Shown piece by piece: positions 54,117 to 63,827 of a DNA stretch of 64,000 nucleotides. Origin of the DNA: Chryseobacterium sp. Leaf405 (GTDB lineage Bacteria > Bacteroidota > Bacteroidia > Flavobacteriales > Weeksellaceae). The notes beneath the pieces were generated by a model that searched no databases, was not told where the DNA came from, and saw only the letters and a list, made by a program, of their open reading frames with translations. A program made the position numbers and the translations under genes. Location of the stretch: positions 109,668 through 173,667 of the forward strand of contig NZ_LMQN01000017.1 of assembly GCF_001425355.1 (NCBI RefSeq), written 5' to 3'. The number at the start of each line of letters is the position of its first letter. The first letter of the stretch is position 1.

Positions 54117-55051
54117 AAATTTCCGTAGTTATTCCTGTATATAATGCAGAAAAATATGTTGAAAATGCCGTAGAGTCTGCTCTTCAGTTTGATGAAGTAT
54201 GTGAAGTTATTCTGATTGAAGATAAATCGCCTGATAATGCACTGGAAGTTTGTCAGTATCTATCAGATAAATATGAGAGAGTGTCACTTTATCAGCATCC
54301 CGACAAGGAAAACCATGGCGCTTCGGCTTCACGAAATTTAGGGATAGAAAAAACAACAGGAGATTTTATAGCTTTTTTAGATGCAGACGATTATTTTTAT
54401 CCGAACCGTTTTGATGCAGAAAAAGAACTTTTCAAAAATCCCTACGTAGAAGGAATTTATGGAGCATTGGACGTTCACTATTATTCTGAAAAAGCAAAAG
54501 AACAGCATTATGATTTTTTTAAAGATCATTTAACGACTGTTTACCAAAAGCATGATCCCAAAGACGTTTTCCCCGGGCTTATCTACCTGAGAGGGAGTTT
54601 TGGGCAATTCAGTTTAGACACTCTAACGGTAAGAAAAGAATCTCTGCAGAAAATGAATTCTTTTTTTAAAAATTCATTAAGACTTCATGAAGATACCGAG
54701 TTTTTGTTACGCCTCTCCTATTATCTCCAACTGTATCCCGGAATTATTGACAAAGCCATCGCAGCAAGAGGTATACACGAGGAAAACAGGATTACAGAAG
54801 TTAATTCAAAAAAAATAAGCCCTTCATTAACGCGAGCAATCTTTTGGAAAGAAGTAAATGATTGGGCTCAGAAGGAAGAAACTATCCCTCAAAATATCAA
54901 AATACATTTAACAAGAATTGAACGCAGTTTTATGATCGCAAATGCCTCAAAAATAAAAAAATGGGGAATGATTATCAAATACTTACTAACAGATTATACA
55001 AGCATAAGATCTGGTTTGTATAATATAAATTTCAGACACACCATATTATAA
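54113..55051 (+). CDS. Glycosyltransferase family 2 (paralogue 2 of 3)
   Basis: A 312-residue GT-A enzyme: ISVVIPVYNAEKYVENAVESA, LIEDKSPDNALEVC, FLDADDYFYPNRFDAE (DADD motif), and RLHEDTEFLLRLSYYL. It overlaps paralogue 1 by four bases. The sequence is much closer to paralogue 3 than to paralogue 1, and the two share the C-terminal KYLxTDYTSIRSGLYNINF. Confidence 0.93.
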   Translation: MKISVVIPVYNAEKYVENAVESALQFDEVCEVILIEDKSPDNALEVCQYLSDKYERVSLYQHPDKENHGASASRNLGIEKTTGDFIAFLDADDYFYPNRFDAEKELFKNPYVEGIYGALDVHYYSEKAKEQHYDFFKDHLTTVYQKHDPKDVFPGLIYLRGSFGQFSLDTLTVRKESLQKMNSFFKNSLRLHEDTEFLLRLSYYLQLYPGIIDKAIAARGIHEENRITEVNSKKISPSLTRAIFWKEVNDWAQKEETIPQNIKIHLTRIERSFMIANASKIKKWGMIIKYLLTDYTSIRSGLYNINFRHTIL

Positions 55052-55101
55052 ATTATTAATAAACAACACAATTGTTAATAATAAAATAAATATTTAAACC
55101 G

Positions 55102-56043
55102 ATGAAAATATCTGTAATTGTTCCCGTTTACAACGCCGAAAAATACGTAGCTCAAGCTGTAGAATCTGCTCTCCAGTTTGATGAAGTGTATGAAGTTATT
55201 TTAATTGAAGACAAATCTCCTGATAATGCCCTGGAAGTTTGCCAAAGACTGGAGCAGCAATACGAAAGGGTAAAACTCTTTCAACATCCTGATAAAGAAA
55301 ATCATGGTGCCGGACCTACACGAAATCTCGGGCTCATGAAGGCAACCGGGAACTTAATAGCCTTTCTGGATGCAGACGATTATTACCTGCCCAACCGTTT
55401 TGATGCAGAAAGAAAACTTTTTAAAGACCCTAAAGTAGAAGGTGTTTATGGAGCCTTAGGGGTCCACTATTATTCGGGAAAAGCTAAAGAACAGTATTAT
55501 AAGCTTTTTGGAGATAAATTGACAACGGTTTATAAAAGACATGAACCTAAAGAAGTTTTTCCGGGTCAGATTAATATGACAGGAAGCTTCGGACTTTTCA
55601 GCATCGACTGTTTAACCATAAGAAAAGAGGCGCTGGATAAAAAACTGAGTCCCTTTTTTAAAACCCATTTAAGACTTCATCAGGACACAGAATTTCTTTT
55701 CAGACTTTCTTATTACCTCGACCTTTACCCCGGAATTTTAGATAAGGCAGTTGCAATAAGAGGGGTTCATGAAAACAACAGAATAACTGCAGTAGACGCA
55801 AAAAAAATAAATCCTGCCACAACAAGAGTACTTCTTTGGAAAGAAATAAATGATTGGGCTCAAAATGAAAATACAATGCATCAGGATGTGAAAAAACATA
55901 TCAGCAGGATGCACCGCAGTTTTGAAATTGCACTTGCCCCTCCTGTTAAAAAATGGAGTATGATTATTAAATATCTGATTACAGACTATACAAGCATCAG
56001 GTCTGGGCTATATAATATCAACTTTAGAGAATATTTATTTTAA
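55102..56043 (+). CDS. Glycosyltransferase family 2 (paralogue 3 of 3)
   Basis: A 313-residue GT-A enzyme, very similar to the protein at 54113-55051 through its whole length: ISVIVPVYNAEKYVAQAVESA, FLDADDYYLPNRFDAE, RLHQDTEFLFRLSYYL. A 50-base AT-rich gap precedes it. Its last nine bases overlap the end of an opposite-strand gene. The pair likely arose by tandem duplication and may add sugars of related linkage. Confidence 0.93.
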   Translation: MKISVIVPVYNAEKYVAQAVESALQFDEVYEVILIEDKSPDNALEVCQRLEQQYERVKLFQHPDKENHGAGPTRNLGLMKATGNLIAFLDADDYYLPNRFDAERKLFKDPKVEGVYGALGVHYYSGKAKEQYYKLFGDKLTTVYKRHEPKEVFPGQINMTGSFGLFSIDCLTIRKEALDKKLSPFFKTHLRLHQDTEFLFRLSYYLDLYPGILDKAVAIRGVHENNRITAVDAKKINPATTRVLLWKEINDWAQNENTMHQDVKKHISRMHRSFEIALAPPVKKWSMIIKYLITDYTSIRSGLYNINFREYLF

Positions 56044-56961
56044 ACTTTTTTTGTCTAAAAGTATGGAATCTGCAATCCGGGAAGTGAAAAATTTTCCGGA
56101 TTCTTTATACATATGGTTTCCGTCTGTATATTCATAATCATTGGATCTGGAGGAAAAATCGAAATATCTCACACCATTTTTGTCCGAAATAGCTTTAATT
56201 TTTTTGTTGAAATCCGGTGCGTAAGAATTTTCAATCGCCATAATTTTTTCGCCTGTAGGAATTCTTACTAAGTAAACCGTCCCTTTATTTTTAAGAAATT
56301 TAATAATATCTTCAAGTGCAGTAAGTCTTACCTTAGACATACTTTGAGTTTTCGCAACATCTTCACCGAAAAACTTTTCTTTTTCAAGTTCTCTTTTCGC
56401 TAAAGAATCCTTTTGCATGGTAACGTTAACTTCCAGCCAACCGTCTTTATGTAAAAAAGTATTGGATCTGCCTGATTCTTCTCTTTCTGTATAAATTTTG
56501 AACCAGCTTCGGGAATAATTTTTAAGAAGATATTCGTAATTAGGAGACTTATCGTAAAAATACATATTCTTTAGCGGAGAATGTTCTTCCGGAAAATTTT
56601 TCAGTTCTTTTATGGTATTATTTAAGGATAAATTCCATGGATCAACCGTCAGAATGAAAATTCCATTTTTTGTATCAGGATGAATTTTTCTTTTTATTGC
56701 TTCCAAATAAACCGGTCCGTAAGGCGACTGTACAACATTCAAGGCAAAATTATCAAATTTCAGATGAAGCTTTCCCTTCAGCACACTCGGCAAAATAGCC
56801 TGAGAACCTCTGGAATCACCCAAAATAATATTATGTGGCTTCTCTACGGCAAAGTGCATATAATTATCGTCGATATTTCCATCTGCGAATGACCCCAGCA
56901 AGCCGAATAATAAAATCCCGCCTACCAGATAGAATGATAGTTTGAATAAAAACTTTTTCAT
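56035..56961 (-). CDS. SGNH-like O-acetyltransferase partner of MBOAT
   Basis: A 308-residue protein with an N-terminal membrane anchor (residues 4-25) and a periplasmic domain. NIILGDSRGSQAIL has the catalytic Ser50 of a GDS motif, and DGNHMYKESG near the end has Asp280 and His283, as in AlgJ/AlgX-type SGNH proteins. It probably completes acetyl transfer to the polysaccharide after the MBOAT protein moves acetyl across the membrane. The ATG directly follows the MBOAT stop with no gap. Confidence 0.8.
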   Translation of the reverse strand: MKKFLFKLSFYLVGGILLFGLLGSFADGNIDDNYMHFAVEKPHNIILGDSRGSQAILPSVLKGKLHLKFDNFALNVVQSPYGPVYLEAIKRKIHPDTKNGIFILTVDPWNLSLNNTIKELKNFPEEHSPLKNMYFYDKSPNYEYLLKNYSRSWFKIYTEREESGRSNTFLHKDGWLEVNVTMQKDSLAKRELEKEKFFGEDVAKTQSMSKVRLTALEDIIKFLKNKGTVYLVRIPTGEKIMAIENSYAPDFNKKIKAISDKNGVRYFDFSSRSNDYEYTDGNHMYKESGKFFTSRIADSILLDKKSLK

Positions 56962-58395
56962 CTAAAATTGAAAATAAATAAATTCATTATTACCGAAATT
57001 AGCATAACGCAGAATAATATAAATAATTCCTACATATAATATTCTTCTCACCCAAGGGTTAAATCGTTCTATTTCCAGACCATGTACTTTTGTTCGGTTT
57101 ACCCATTCAATAATTAACATCAAAAGAATAAGTACCAAAACTTTATAAGGTAACTGATGAGGAATTGAAAATAATGTAGAACTGAATATTCTCCTGATAT
57201 AATCAATCGCCTGAGATACTGATTCTGATCTGAAAAAAATCCACGCAAAACATGTTAAAGAAAAAGTAATCAATATCTGGAAAATTTCTTTTAGTGAAGG
57301 AATAAATCTTCCCATTGCCACAACTTCAAGATTCTGCCGATTCTTATTCGAAATCAATAAAGGCATAAAATATAATGCATTCAAACCTCCCCAGACAATA
57401 AATGTCCAGTTAGCACCATGCCAGAATCCCGAAACCAGAAATATGATAAAGGTATTCCGTATTTTCATCATTAATCCGCCTTTGCTTCCGCCCAACGGAA
57501 TATAAAGATAATCTCTGAACCATGAAGAAAGCGAAATATGCCATCTTCTCCAGAATTCTGCAATATCTCTTGAAAAATATGGGAATGCGAAGTTTTTCAA
57601 CAATTCTATTCCGAACAATTTTGAAACACCCAATGCAATGTCTGAATATCCTGAAAAATCTCCGTAAATCTGGAAAGCAAAAAGAATTGAACCCAAAGCA
57701 AGGTTACTCGCACTTTCGGTTTGATAATGGGTAAATATTTCGTTCACCAAAGGCGCACAATTATCTGCGACAACCATTTTTTTGAATAATCCCCACATAA
57801 TTTGACGCATTCCGTCTGCTGCAAGCTCATAATTGAAATATCTTTTCTTCTGAATCTGCGGCAAAAGATGAGTCGCCCTTTCAATGGGTCCTGCAACCAA
57901 TAATGGGAAATAGCTTACAAATACCGAATAATCAACAAAATTCCGTTCTGCCGTAATTCTTTTCTTATAAATATCGATCACATACGACAACCCGTGAAAT
58001 GTATAAAAGGATATTCCGACGGGAAGTACAATACTTAACAGCCAAGGGTTTACTTTAAAACCGACATTAGAAAGAAGGTCTACAAAACTTTCAACAAAAA
58101 AATTATAATATTTGAAAAATCCTAAAAATCCCAGATTTATGATAATACTGAGAGCCAGCCAAAACTTAGCTTCACTACCCGTCTTACTTTTTTCTATCTT
58201 TAATCCCGAAAAGAAATCCAGCCCGATAGAAAATACCAGCAAAAATAAAAATCGCCAATCCCAACAAGCATAAAAATAGAAGCTCGCTACAAGAAGCAGT
58301 ATATTTTGAAATTGATACTTTTTGTTAAAAACAAACCAATATAATATAAAAACTATTGGAAGAAATATCAAAAAACCAATTGAATTGAATAACAT
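56962..58395 (-). CDS. MBOAT-family O-acyltransferase
   Basis: A 477-residue polytopic inner-membrane protein of the AlgI/DltB group. The conserved His lies in SGFWHGANWTFIVWG (near residue 320). PVGISFYTFHGLSYVIDIYK, PLLVAGPIERATHLL and FPYFSRDIAEFWRRWHISLSSW are typical. It transfers acetyl groups from a cytoplasmic donor toward a periplasmic SGNH partner, encoded immediately downstream. The pair is encoded on the strand opposite to the surrounding glycosyltransferases. Confidence 0.92.
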   Translation of the reverse strand: MLFNSIGFLIFLPIVFILYWFVFNKKYQFQNILLLVASFYFYACWDWRFLFLLVFSIGLDFFSGLKIEKSKTGSEAKFWLALSIIINLGFLGFFKYYNFFVESFVDLLSNVGFKVNPWLLSIVLPVGISFYTFHGLSYVIDIYKKRITAERNFVDYSVFVSYFPLLVAGPIERATHLLPQIQKKRYFNYELAADGMRQIMWGLFKKMVVADNCAPLVNEIFTHYQTESASNLALGSILFAFQIYGDFSGYSDIALGVSKLFGIELLKNFAFPYFSRDIAEFWRRWHISLSSWFRDYLYIPLGGSKGGLMMKIRNTFIIFLVSGFWHGANWTFIVWGGLNALYFMPLLISNKNRQNLEVVAMGRFIPSLKEIFQILITFSLTCFAWIFFRSESVSQAIDYIRRIFSSTLFSIPHQLPYKVLVLILLMLIIEWVNRTKVHGLEIERFNPWVRRILYVGIIYIILRYANFGNNEFIYFQF

Positions 58396-58541
58396 ATAAT
58401 ACGATTAAAAAGTTATTAATGTATTCTTCTGAAACTATTTTGAAAATGTAAGGTAAATCTCAGTTGAAAACCAATGCTACAGCCGGAACTCAACTTTGAA
58501 TTCCATGGAAGCACCTGATTATCTTTACAATATACGTGTGA

Positions 58542-59312
58542 TTATTTTACGAAAACCCCTATATATTTCCCTTCGTATTCTACGACAGTTGTTTCAATAC
58601 TATTTTTTTCACAGAAATCCTGATATGCAGAGTTGTCTCCGATATCATCACTAATGAAAACTCCGCCTTTTCTCAAATGCTTGTAAAGCTCTGTATAAGC
58701 CCAGAATCTTCCATTGTAACTTTTATCTGAATCATAATGTACAACATCAAAGCTTGTGTTGTCTGTAAAAATTTTAGGTAAAGATTCTTTATCAGCAAAA
58801 CGGAATAATTTCCAATTTGGTTTTAGGTTTTGAGGAACAATATACCCTACGTACTGATCGCCATCCTGAGCCAAATAAGGCATATCTGAACTATACAACG
58901 TTCCACCTCTTTTTTCCAAAGAAAGCAATGCTGCCAAAGAAGACCACCCGTAAGCAACTCCTGTTTCTACAGCACTTTTTGCGTTGGTAAACTCACAAGA
59001 ATAAAAAATTAATTCCAAAGCTCCCGCACCACCCATTTTGATCGGGCATTCGTTTTCTTTTCTTTCAGATTCTTTAAGGATTTCAGAATAGGTACTTCTA
59101 AAAGGGGTAATGTCTATATTGAAAAGTTTGGCAACCGCTTCTTTTTGGGAAATAGATTTCGAAGCTGCCCAGGAATTTGTTTTTTCTTTCCCTTTAAAGG
59201 CATTGCCTCTGTTTACGGTGTTTTTTACGATCTTCCTGCCCAACTCGGGATACAGATCCGGTCTTTTCAGATAGGCAATAAATGTCTTGAGAACTCTTGA
59301 TACTTCACTCAC
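58542..59312 (-). CDS. Class I SAM-dependent methyltransferase
   Basis: A 256-residue protein. The SAM-binding part has SAVETGVAYGWSSLAALLSL (motif I-like ETGVAYG) and FDVVHYDSDKSYNGRFWAYTELYKHLRKGGVFISDDIG. That resembles the methyltransferase_24 group, including metal-dependent O-methyltransferases. The start is taken as GTG 59312 (VSEVSRVLK), because a TATTTTTG box lies 19-26 bases upstream. A longer frame from ATG 59393 would run through that promoter. It may methylate the glycan end that the Wzt domain recognises, which is inference. Confidence 0.75.
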   Translation of the reverse strand: MSEVSRVLKTFIAYLKRPDLYPELGRKIVKNTVNRGNAFKGKEKTNSWAASKSISQKEAVAKLFNIDITPFRSTYSEILKESERKENECPIKMGGAGALELIFYSCEFTNAKSAVETGVAYGWSSLAALLSLEKRGGTLYSSDMPYLAQDGDQYVGYIVPQNLKPNWKLFRFADKESLPKIFTDNTSFDVVHYDSDKSYNGRFWAYTELYKHLRKGGVFISDDIGDNSAYQDFCEKNSIETTVVEYEGKYIGVFVK

Positions 59313-59330
59313 TGTGTTAAATTTAAGACA

Positions 59331-59338
59331 CAAAAATA
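59331..59338 (-). promoter_or_regulatory. Putative -7 box (TATTTTTG) for the methyltransferase gene
   Basis: An exact TAnnTTTG match on the minus strand, 18 bases before GTG 59312. It supports the GTG as start. Confidence 0.45.
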
Positions 59339-59368
59339 AAGATTTTTCTCTTATCTTTAATATATATT

Positions 59369-59376
59369 TATATTTG
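59369..59376 (+). promoter_or_regulatory. Putative -7 box (TATATTTG) for the distal glycosyltransferase operon
   Basis: An exact TAnnTTTG match 23 bases before the ATG at 59400, divergent from the methyltransferase promoter. It would drive the run from 59400 to 63713. Confidence 0.45.
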
Positions 59377-59399
59377 TAAAAATTTATTAACACAAAAGG

Positions 59400-60239
59400 A
59401 TGAAATTTTCTGTTCTAATCGCCAATTATAATAATGGAAAGTTCTTTAAAGATTGCTATAATTCAGTACTTTCTCAGGAATTTAAAAACTGGGAAGTTAT
59501 AATTATTGATGATCGTTCTACAGACAATTCCGTTGAAATCATCAACAGTATTATTGCTGATGACCCTAGATTCAAACTCTACGAGAATGCAACGAATTCC
59601 GGAGTTGGTGTTACAAAATCAAAATTAATCGAACTTTCTACAGGTGATATTTGTGGTTATCTTGACCCCGACGACGTAATAAAACCCAATGCCCTGAAAA
59701 GTGCTATGGAAGTTCTGGAAAAGAAAAAAGACGTAGTTCTCACCTATTCCCGGTTGGTAAAATGCGATGAAAAACTGAATCCTCTTAAAGAATTTAAAGG
59801 TGCAATGCAGATTCCCAATGGACAAAAACTTTTCTTTAATTTCCCGATACAGATAGCTCCGTTTGTTGCCTTTAGAAAAAATATTTACATGAATACTCCA
59901 AGGATAAATCCGGAGCTAAGAATTGCCGAGGACCAGGATTTATATTATAAAATGTACGAAGCGGGAAAAGTGCAGTTTATAGATCAGACCAATTATCTAT
60001 ACCGTGCTCATGCAGGAGGAATTTCGCAAAACGAAAACAAACAGAAATCATATCAGTATTATGCCTTTGCCATCTGGGAAGCCATGAAACGCAGAAATAT
60101 TAAAGAAATTAACGGAAAACCCGTTCCAGAAAATTATGCTGATCCGAGAGAAATTTTCGATTTACTGGAATATCAAAATAAACTACCATTCAGATTAAAG
60201 AAAAAAATATTAATTATAGCACAAAAAATATTTGGATAA
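59400..60239 (+). CDS. Glycosyltransferase family 2
   Basis: A 279-residue GT-A enzyme. It opens KFSVLIANYNNGKFFKDCYNSV, followed by IIDDRSTDNSVEII and GYLDPDDVIKPNALKSA, where DPDD is the metal-binding motif. RIAEDQDLYYKMYEAGKV matches the acceptor-binding half. It heads the second glycan module, and its stop lies one base before the next ATG. Confidence 0.92.
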   Translation: MKFSVLIANYNNGKFFKDCYNSVLSQEFKNWEVIIIDDRSTDNSVEIINSIIADDPRFKLYENATNSGVGVTKSKLIELSTGDICGYLDPDDVIKPNALKSAMEVLEKKKDVVLTYSRLVKCDEKLNPLKEFKGAMQIPNGQKLFFNFPIQIAPFVAFRKNIYMNTPRINPELRIAEDQDLYYKMYEAGKVQFIDQTNYLYRAHAGGISQNENKQKSYQYYAFAIWEAMKRRNIKEINGKPVPENYADPREIFDLLEYQNKLPFRLKKKILIIAQKIFG

Positions 60240-60240
60240 A

Positions 60241-61398
60241 ATGCCGGAAAACAACAAGATAAAAGTTTTATTCAGGCACCGTTCTATGGAAATGGGAGGT
60301 GTGGAAAAGGTAATTTTAAGCATGCTCAATCATCTTAACAAAGATAAATTTGATCTCACCCTTTGCCTGAATATCAACCAGGGAGAACTTCGGAACGAGA
60401 TTCCGAAACATGTGAGAAAAGTTTATCTTACAGATGGAAGAGAAGACCTTTCAGCAAATTCAGTGGTTCAGAAAGTACAATTGGTAAAGAGAAAATTGAG
60501 ACTTCAGAAAGCTTTGAAAAGTCCTACTGTTGCTCAGAAAATCCTCAATGACAATTACGATATAGAAATTGCACCGACCTACGCTGCTTTTTCTGCCGTT
60601 CTGAATTCTGTAAATAAAAATTCAAAAAAAATTGGCTGGTTTCATTCAGATATTACGTTACCGAAACTTCAACCGCTTGTTCCTGAAATCTTAAAGCAAA
60701 TTCCTCAGTTCGACTATTTTATTTTCGGTTCGCAGCAGACGAAAGATATTTTAATTGAAACCTATCCTGATCTTAAAATTCCTGAAAATCAGGTAATTTT
60801 AAATGCAATTCCAATTGAAGAATTAAAGCAAAAAGCACAAGCTTTTAAACCTGATTTCCCCGAAAAGCCTGTTTTTGTTTCTGTAGCAAGACTTCACAGC
60901 AGAAAGGGATTTCATAAATTAATGGAAGCTCACGCCAAATTATTAAAAGACGGTTTTGATCATCATATTGCCGTTATCGGTGACGGTGAAGAAATGGGAA
61001 ATCTTAAAAAACAGGCAGAAGATTTAGGCGTTACACAAAGTTTTCAACTGCTAGGCTCTTCTATGAATCCTTATCCAGAGGTAAAAAATGCAGATTTTTT
61101 CATCCTTCCATCAGAATCTGAAGGCTGGCCGTTAATTATTGCAGATGCTTTGATTCTTCAAAAACCTATTATTTCAACCAATGTTGGAGGAATTCCTGAG
61201 ATGATTGAACATGGAAAAACAGGTTATCTTATCAATTACGAAACCGACGAAATGTATGAATCTATGAAAAAATTTCTTACAGAACCTGAATTAATTGCTG
61301 AAATTAAAGAGAACCTGACCAATATTGAGGAACAATTTGACAATCAGAAGATCTTCAATTCAGTTGAAACAATCATCACTAACTTAGTTAAAAAGTAA
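60241..61398 (+). CDS. Glycosyltransferase family 4
   Basis: A 385-residue GT-B enzyme. The N-terminal RSMEMGGVEKVILSMLNHL is the acceptor-side glycine loop. The C-terminal domain has FVSVARLHSRKGFHKLMEAH, then PSESEGWPLIIADALILQKPIISTNVGGIPEMI, with the EX7E-type pattern of retaining GT4 enzymes. ATG 60241 is preferred over a TTG at 60232 that overlaps the previous gene. It resembles the protein at 61965-63116. Confidence 0.92.
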   Translation: MPENNKIKVLFRHRSMEMGGVEKVILSMLNHLNKDKFDLTLCLNINQGELRNEIPKHVRKVYLTDGREDLSANSVVQKVQLVKRKLRLQKALKSPTVAQKILNDNYDIEIAPTYAAFSAVLNSVNKNSKKIGWFHSDITLPKLQPLVPEILKQIPQFDYFIFGSQQTKDILIETYPDLKIPENQVILNAIPIEELKQKAQAFKPDFPEKPVFVSVARLHSRKGFHKLMEAHAKLLKDGFDHHIAVIGDGEEMGNLKKQAEDLGVTQSFQLLGSSMNPYPEVKNADFFILPSESEGWPLIIADALILQKPIISTNVGGIPEMIEHGKTGYLINYETDEMYESMKKFLTEPELIAEIKENLTNIEEQFDNQKIFNSVETIITNLVKK

Positions 61399-61400
61399 AT

Positions 61401-61964
61401 ATGCTTCTAATCTATCGTATCATCCTGAAAATTCATACGATGTATCAGTTTATGATACAGAAAATTTATCTGAAAATCTGCTTAGCAAAAGGATTAAAAG
61501 TAGGTAAAAATGTTCGTTTTGTAGAAGTTCCCCAGTTTGGAACCGAATGTTTTTTAATAGAAATTGGTGATGAAACTACTTTTTCTAACAATGTGCGGTT
61601 TGTAAATCATGACGGAGGTCAAAATGCCTTACATTTTTTTGATAAGTATAAAGATGTGAGAACTTTCGGAAGAATAAAAATTGGCAAACGATGCCTTATC
61701 GGTGCAGATACAATAATAATGTTGGGTGTGGAGATGGGCGATAATTGCGTTTTGGGAGCTGGGTCTATTTTAACATCATCTATGCCTTCCGGAACGGTTT
61801 ATGCAGGCGTTCCCGCAAAATATATTTGTACTATTGAAGAATATGGTGATAAATTACTGGCAAACAATGTAATGTATCCTCGTGAGTTGGAAAAAGACAG
61901 ACCAAAACTAGAAGCATATATTAAAGAAAATCTCCCTCATAAATACAAACCTGTAAGAAAATAA
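61401..61964 (+). CDS. Hexapeptide-repeat acyltransferase
   Basis: A 187-residue LbetaH acyltransferase. After a short helical N-terminus it has VGKNVRFVEVPQFGTECFLIEIGDETTFSNNVRFVNHDGG with a catalytic-type His, then IKIGKRCLIGADTIIMLGVEMGDNCVLGAGSILTSS and GVPAKYI. It likely O- or N-acetylates a sugar. It is two bases after the GT4 gene and directly abuts the next GT4 gene. Confidence 0.88.
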   Translation: MLLIYRIILKIHTMYQFMIQKIYLKICLAKGLKVGKNVRFVEVPQFGTECFLIEIGDETTFSNNVRFVNHDGGQNALHFFDKYKDVRTFGRIKIGKRCLIGADTIIMLGVEMGDNCVLGAGSILTSSMPSGTVYAGVPAKYICTIEEYGDKLLANNVMYPRELEKDRPKLEAYIKENLPHKYKPVRK

Positions 61965-63116
61965 ATGACCGAAAAAAAGAAAATCCTCATTCGTATAGGC
62001 TCTCTGCGTCACGGTGGAGCAGAAAAAGTGCTTGTAACATTTTTAAAAAATCTCCCTCAGGATAAATATGAAATCGATTTATTATTAAATCTTTATTCAG
62101 GAAAATATTTACCGGAAGTTCCGGATTGGATTAATATTTTACACCTCCACAAAGGAGAAATGATTACAACAAACCGTCCTCATGAAATCCCAAGAAAAGT
62201 GGCAAGAGTGCTTCATGAAAAGTCACTGAAAAAATTCCCTAATCTGCTTTACAAAAAGAAACTAAAAGGTAAAAAATACGACATTGAGTTTGCCGCAATC
62301 CACGGAATGCGTGACGAAATTCTTGGATCTCCATTAAAATCGTCAAAAAAAATTGTCTGGATTCACAATGATCTTTCAGAAGTAAAAGGATATACCAACG
62401 ATGAAATCAAAAAGTTTTTCGGTTTTGATAAAATTATGGTGATTTCTGAAAAAATTGAACAGCTTTTCCAAAGTTTAGCCAAAAATGATATTGAAAAAAA
62501 GAAAATCGTAAGAATTTATAATCCTCTGGATACAGAAGAATTTTTAGCTAAAGCAGAAAAAATCACCATTAATTATAATTTTGATAATACAATTCCCACT
62601 TTTGTTTCTGTAGGAACAGTTTTCCCACAGAAGGGCTTCGATAGACTTTTAAGAGTTCATAAAAAACTATTGGATGAAGGATTTCAACACACAGTTCTGA
62701 TCGTAGGTGACGGTTATGATTTTGAAAATATTAAAAAACTCAAATCTGAACTTAGTGTTGATGCAACAGCGACAATGCTTGGCTTTACAGATAACCCTTA
62801 CCCTTATTTCAACAATGCAGATTTTTATATTTTGAGTTCAAGATACGAAGGTTTTCCGACAGTACTTTTTGAAGCTATTACGTTGAAAAAGAGAATAATT
62901 TCCACCGAAGTTTCAGGAGCAAAAGAAATGTTAAATGATGGTAAATTAGGTTTAATCGTAGAAAATTCTGAAGACGGAATTTATAAAGGAATGAAAAAAG
63001 CTTTATCTGAGCCTGAATCTTTCCAAAAATATTCTGATCAGTTGAAAGATTACGAAATGCCTTTTAATCTTGAAAATTCAGTGAATAAAATAACTTCAAT
63101 TTTAGACGAATTATAA
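61965..63116 (+). CDS. Glycosyltransferase family 4
   Basis: A 383-residue GT-B enzyme. GSLRHGGAEKVLVTFLKNL forms the N-terminal glycine loop. FVSVGTVFPQKGFDRLLRVH and SSRYEGFPTVLFEAITLKKRIISTEVSGAKEM carry the donor-binding EX7E-type motif. The ATG directly follows the stop of the previous gene. It is clearly related to the GT4 protein at 60241-61398. Confidence 0.92.
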   Translation: MTEKKKILIRIGSLRHGGAEKVLVTFLKNLPQDKYEIDLLLNLYSGKYLPEVPDWINILHLHKGEMITTNRPHEIPRKVARVLHEKSLKKFPNLLYKKKLKGKKYDIEFAAIHGMRDEILGSPLKSSKKIVWIHNDLSEVKGYTNDEIKKFFGFDKIMVISEKIEQLFQSLAKNDIEKKKIVRIYNPLDTEEFLAKAEKITINYNFDNTIPTFVSVGTVFPQKGFDRLLRVHKKLLDEGFQHTVLIVGDGYDFENIKKLKSELSVDATATMLGFTDNPYPYFNNADFYILSSRYEGFPTVLFEAITLKKRIISTEVSGAKEMLNDGKLGLIVENSEDGIYKGMKKALSEPESFQKYSDQLKDYEMPFNLENSVNKITSILDEL

Positions 63117-63155
63117 TTCCGTTCCATAAAACCTAAGATTTCTTACCTTTATTGT

Positions 63156-63713
63156 ATGGCAGACCAACATTCTACGCTTCAAAAAGATTTTTACCGTGAA
63201 AGCGGAAAATGGCTTCCCACTTTTGAGATTTGGGCAAAATGCATCAATCCCAACCTTCATTTCATTTATGTTTTAAGAAAAGCCCAAAAATACCAAACAA
63301 CACCGGTTTTAAAAACTATCTGGAAATTTATTTTGCGACATTATCAGATTAAGTATGGTTTCCAGATTTACCCTGAAACCGAAATCGGTGATGGCTTTTA
63401 TCTGGGACATTGGGGAAGTCTTGTCATTAATCCGAAAGTAAAAATCGGAAAAAACTGCAACATTGCTCAAGGTGTAACCATTGGTCAACAAAACCGCGGA
63501 AAAAATGCCGGATTCCCTATAATTGGCGATGAAGTCTGGATCGGTACCAACGCAGTCATTGTGGGAGGAATTACTATTGAAAATAATGTTTTGATTGCTC
63601 CTAATTCTTATGTTAATTTCGATGTTCCTGCGAATTCTGTAGTGATGGGGAATCCCGGAAAAATTTACTCTAAGGACGATGCTACAGAAGGATATATTAA
63701 TAATAAAATTTAA
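63156..63713 (+). CDS. Serine acetyltransferase-like hexapeptide enzyme
   Basis: A 185-residue protein of the CysE-like LbetaH group. It has KYGFQIYPETEIGDGFYLGHWGSLVINPKVKIGKNCNIAQGVTIG, IIGDEVWIGTNAVIVGGITIENNVLIAPNSYV and MGNPGKIY. The N-terminal helical domain is much shorter than in true CysE, so it is more likely a sugar O-acetyltransferase of the polysaccharide pathway than a cysteine-biosynthesis enzyme. It is 39 bases after the GT4 gene. Confidence 0.85.
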   Translation: MADQHSTLQKDFYRESGKWLPTFEIWAKCINPNLHFIYVLRKAQKYQTTPVLKTIWKFILRHYQIKYGFQIYPETEIGDGFYLGHWGSLVINPKVKIGKNCNIAQGVTIGQQNRGKNAGFPIIGDEVWIGTNAVIVGGITIENNVLIAPNSYVNFDVPANSVVMGNPGKIYSKDDATEGYINNKI

Positions 63714-63827
63714 AAATTTTTCCACTTTTGTTAGAATTCCGATAATCTTTCCTACATTAGATAAGAATTTTATGAACAATATTGGACATCCCAATATATT
63801 CACATAAAAACACAAAAATAAATACAA

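Noticed and set aside
59313..59393. ATG 59393 as start of the methyltransferase
   Set aside because: The extension contains the -7 box TATTTTTG and would run almost into the divergent glycosyltransferase start; the GTG at 59312 gives a better N-terminus.
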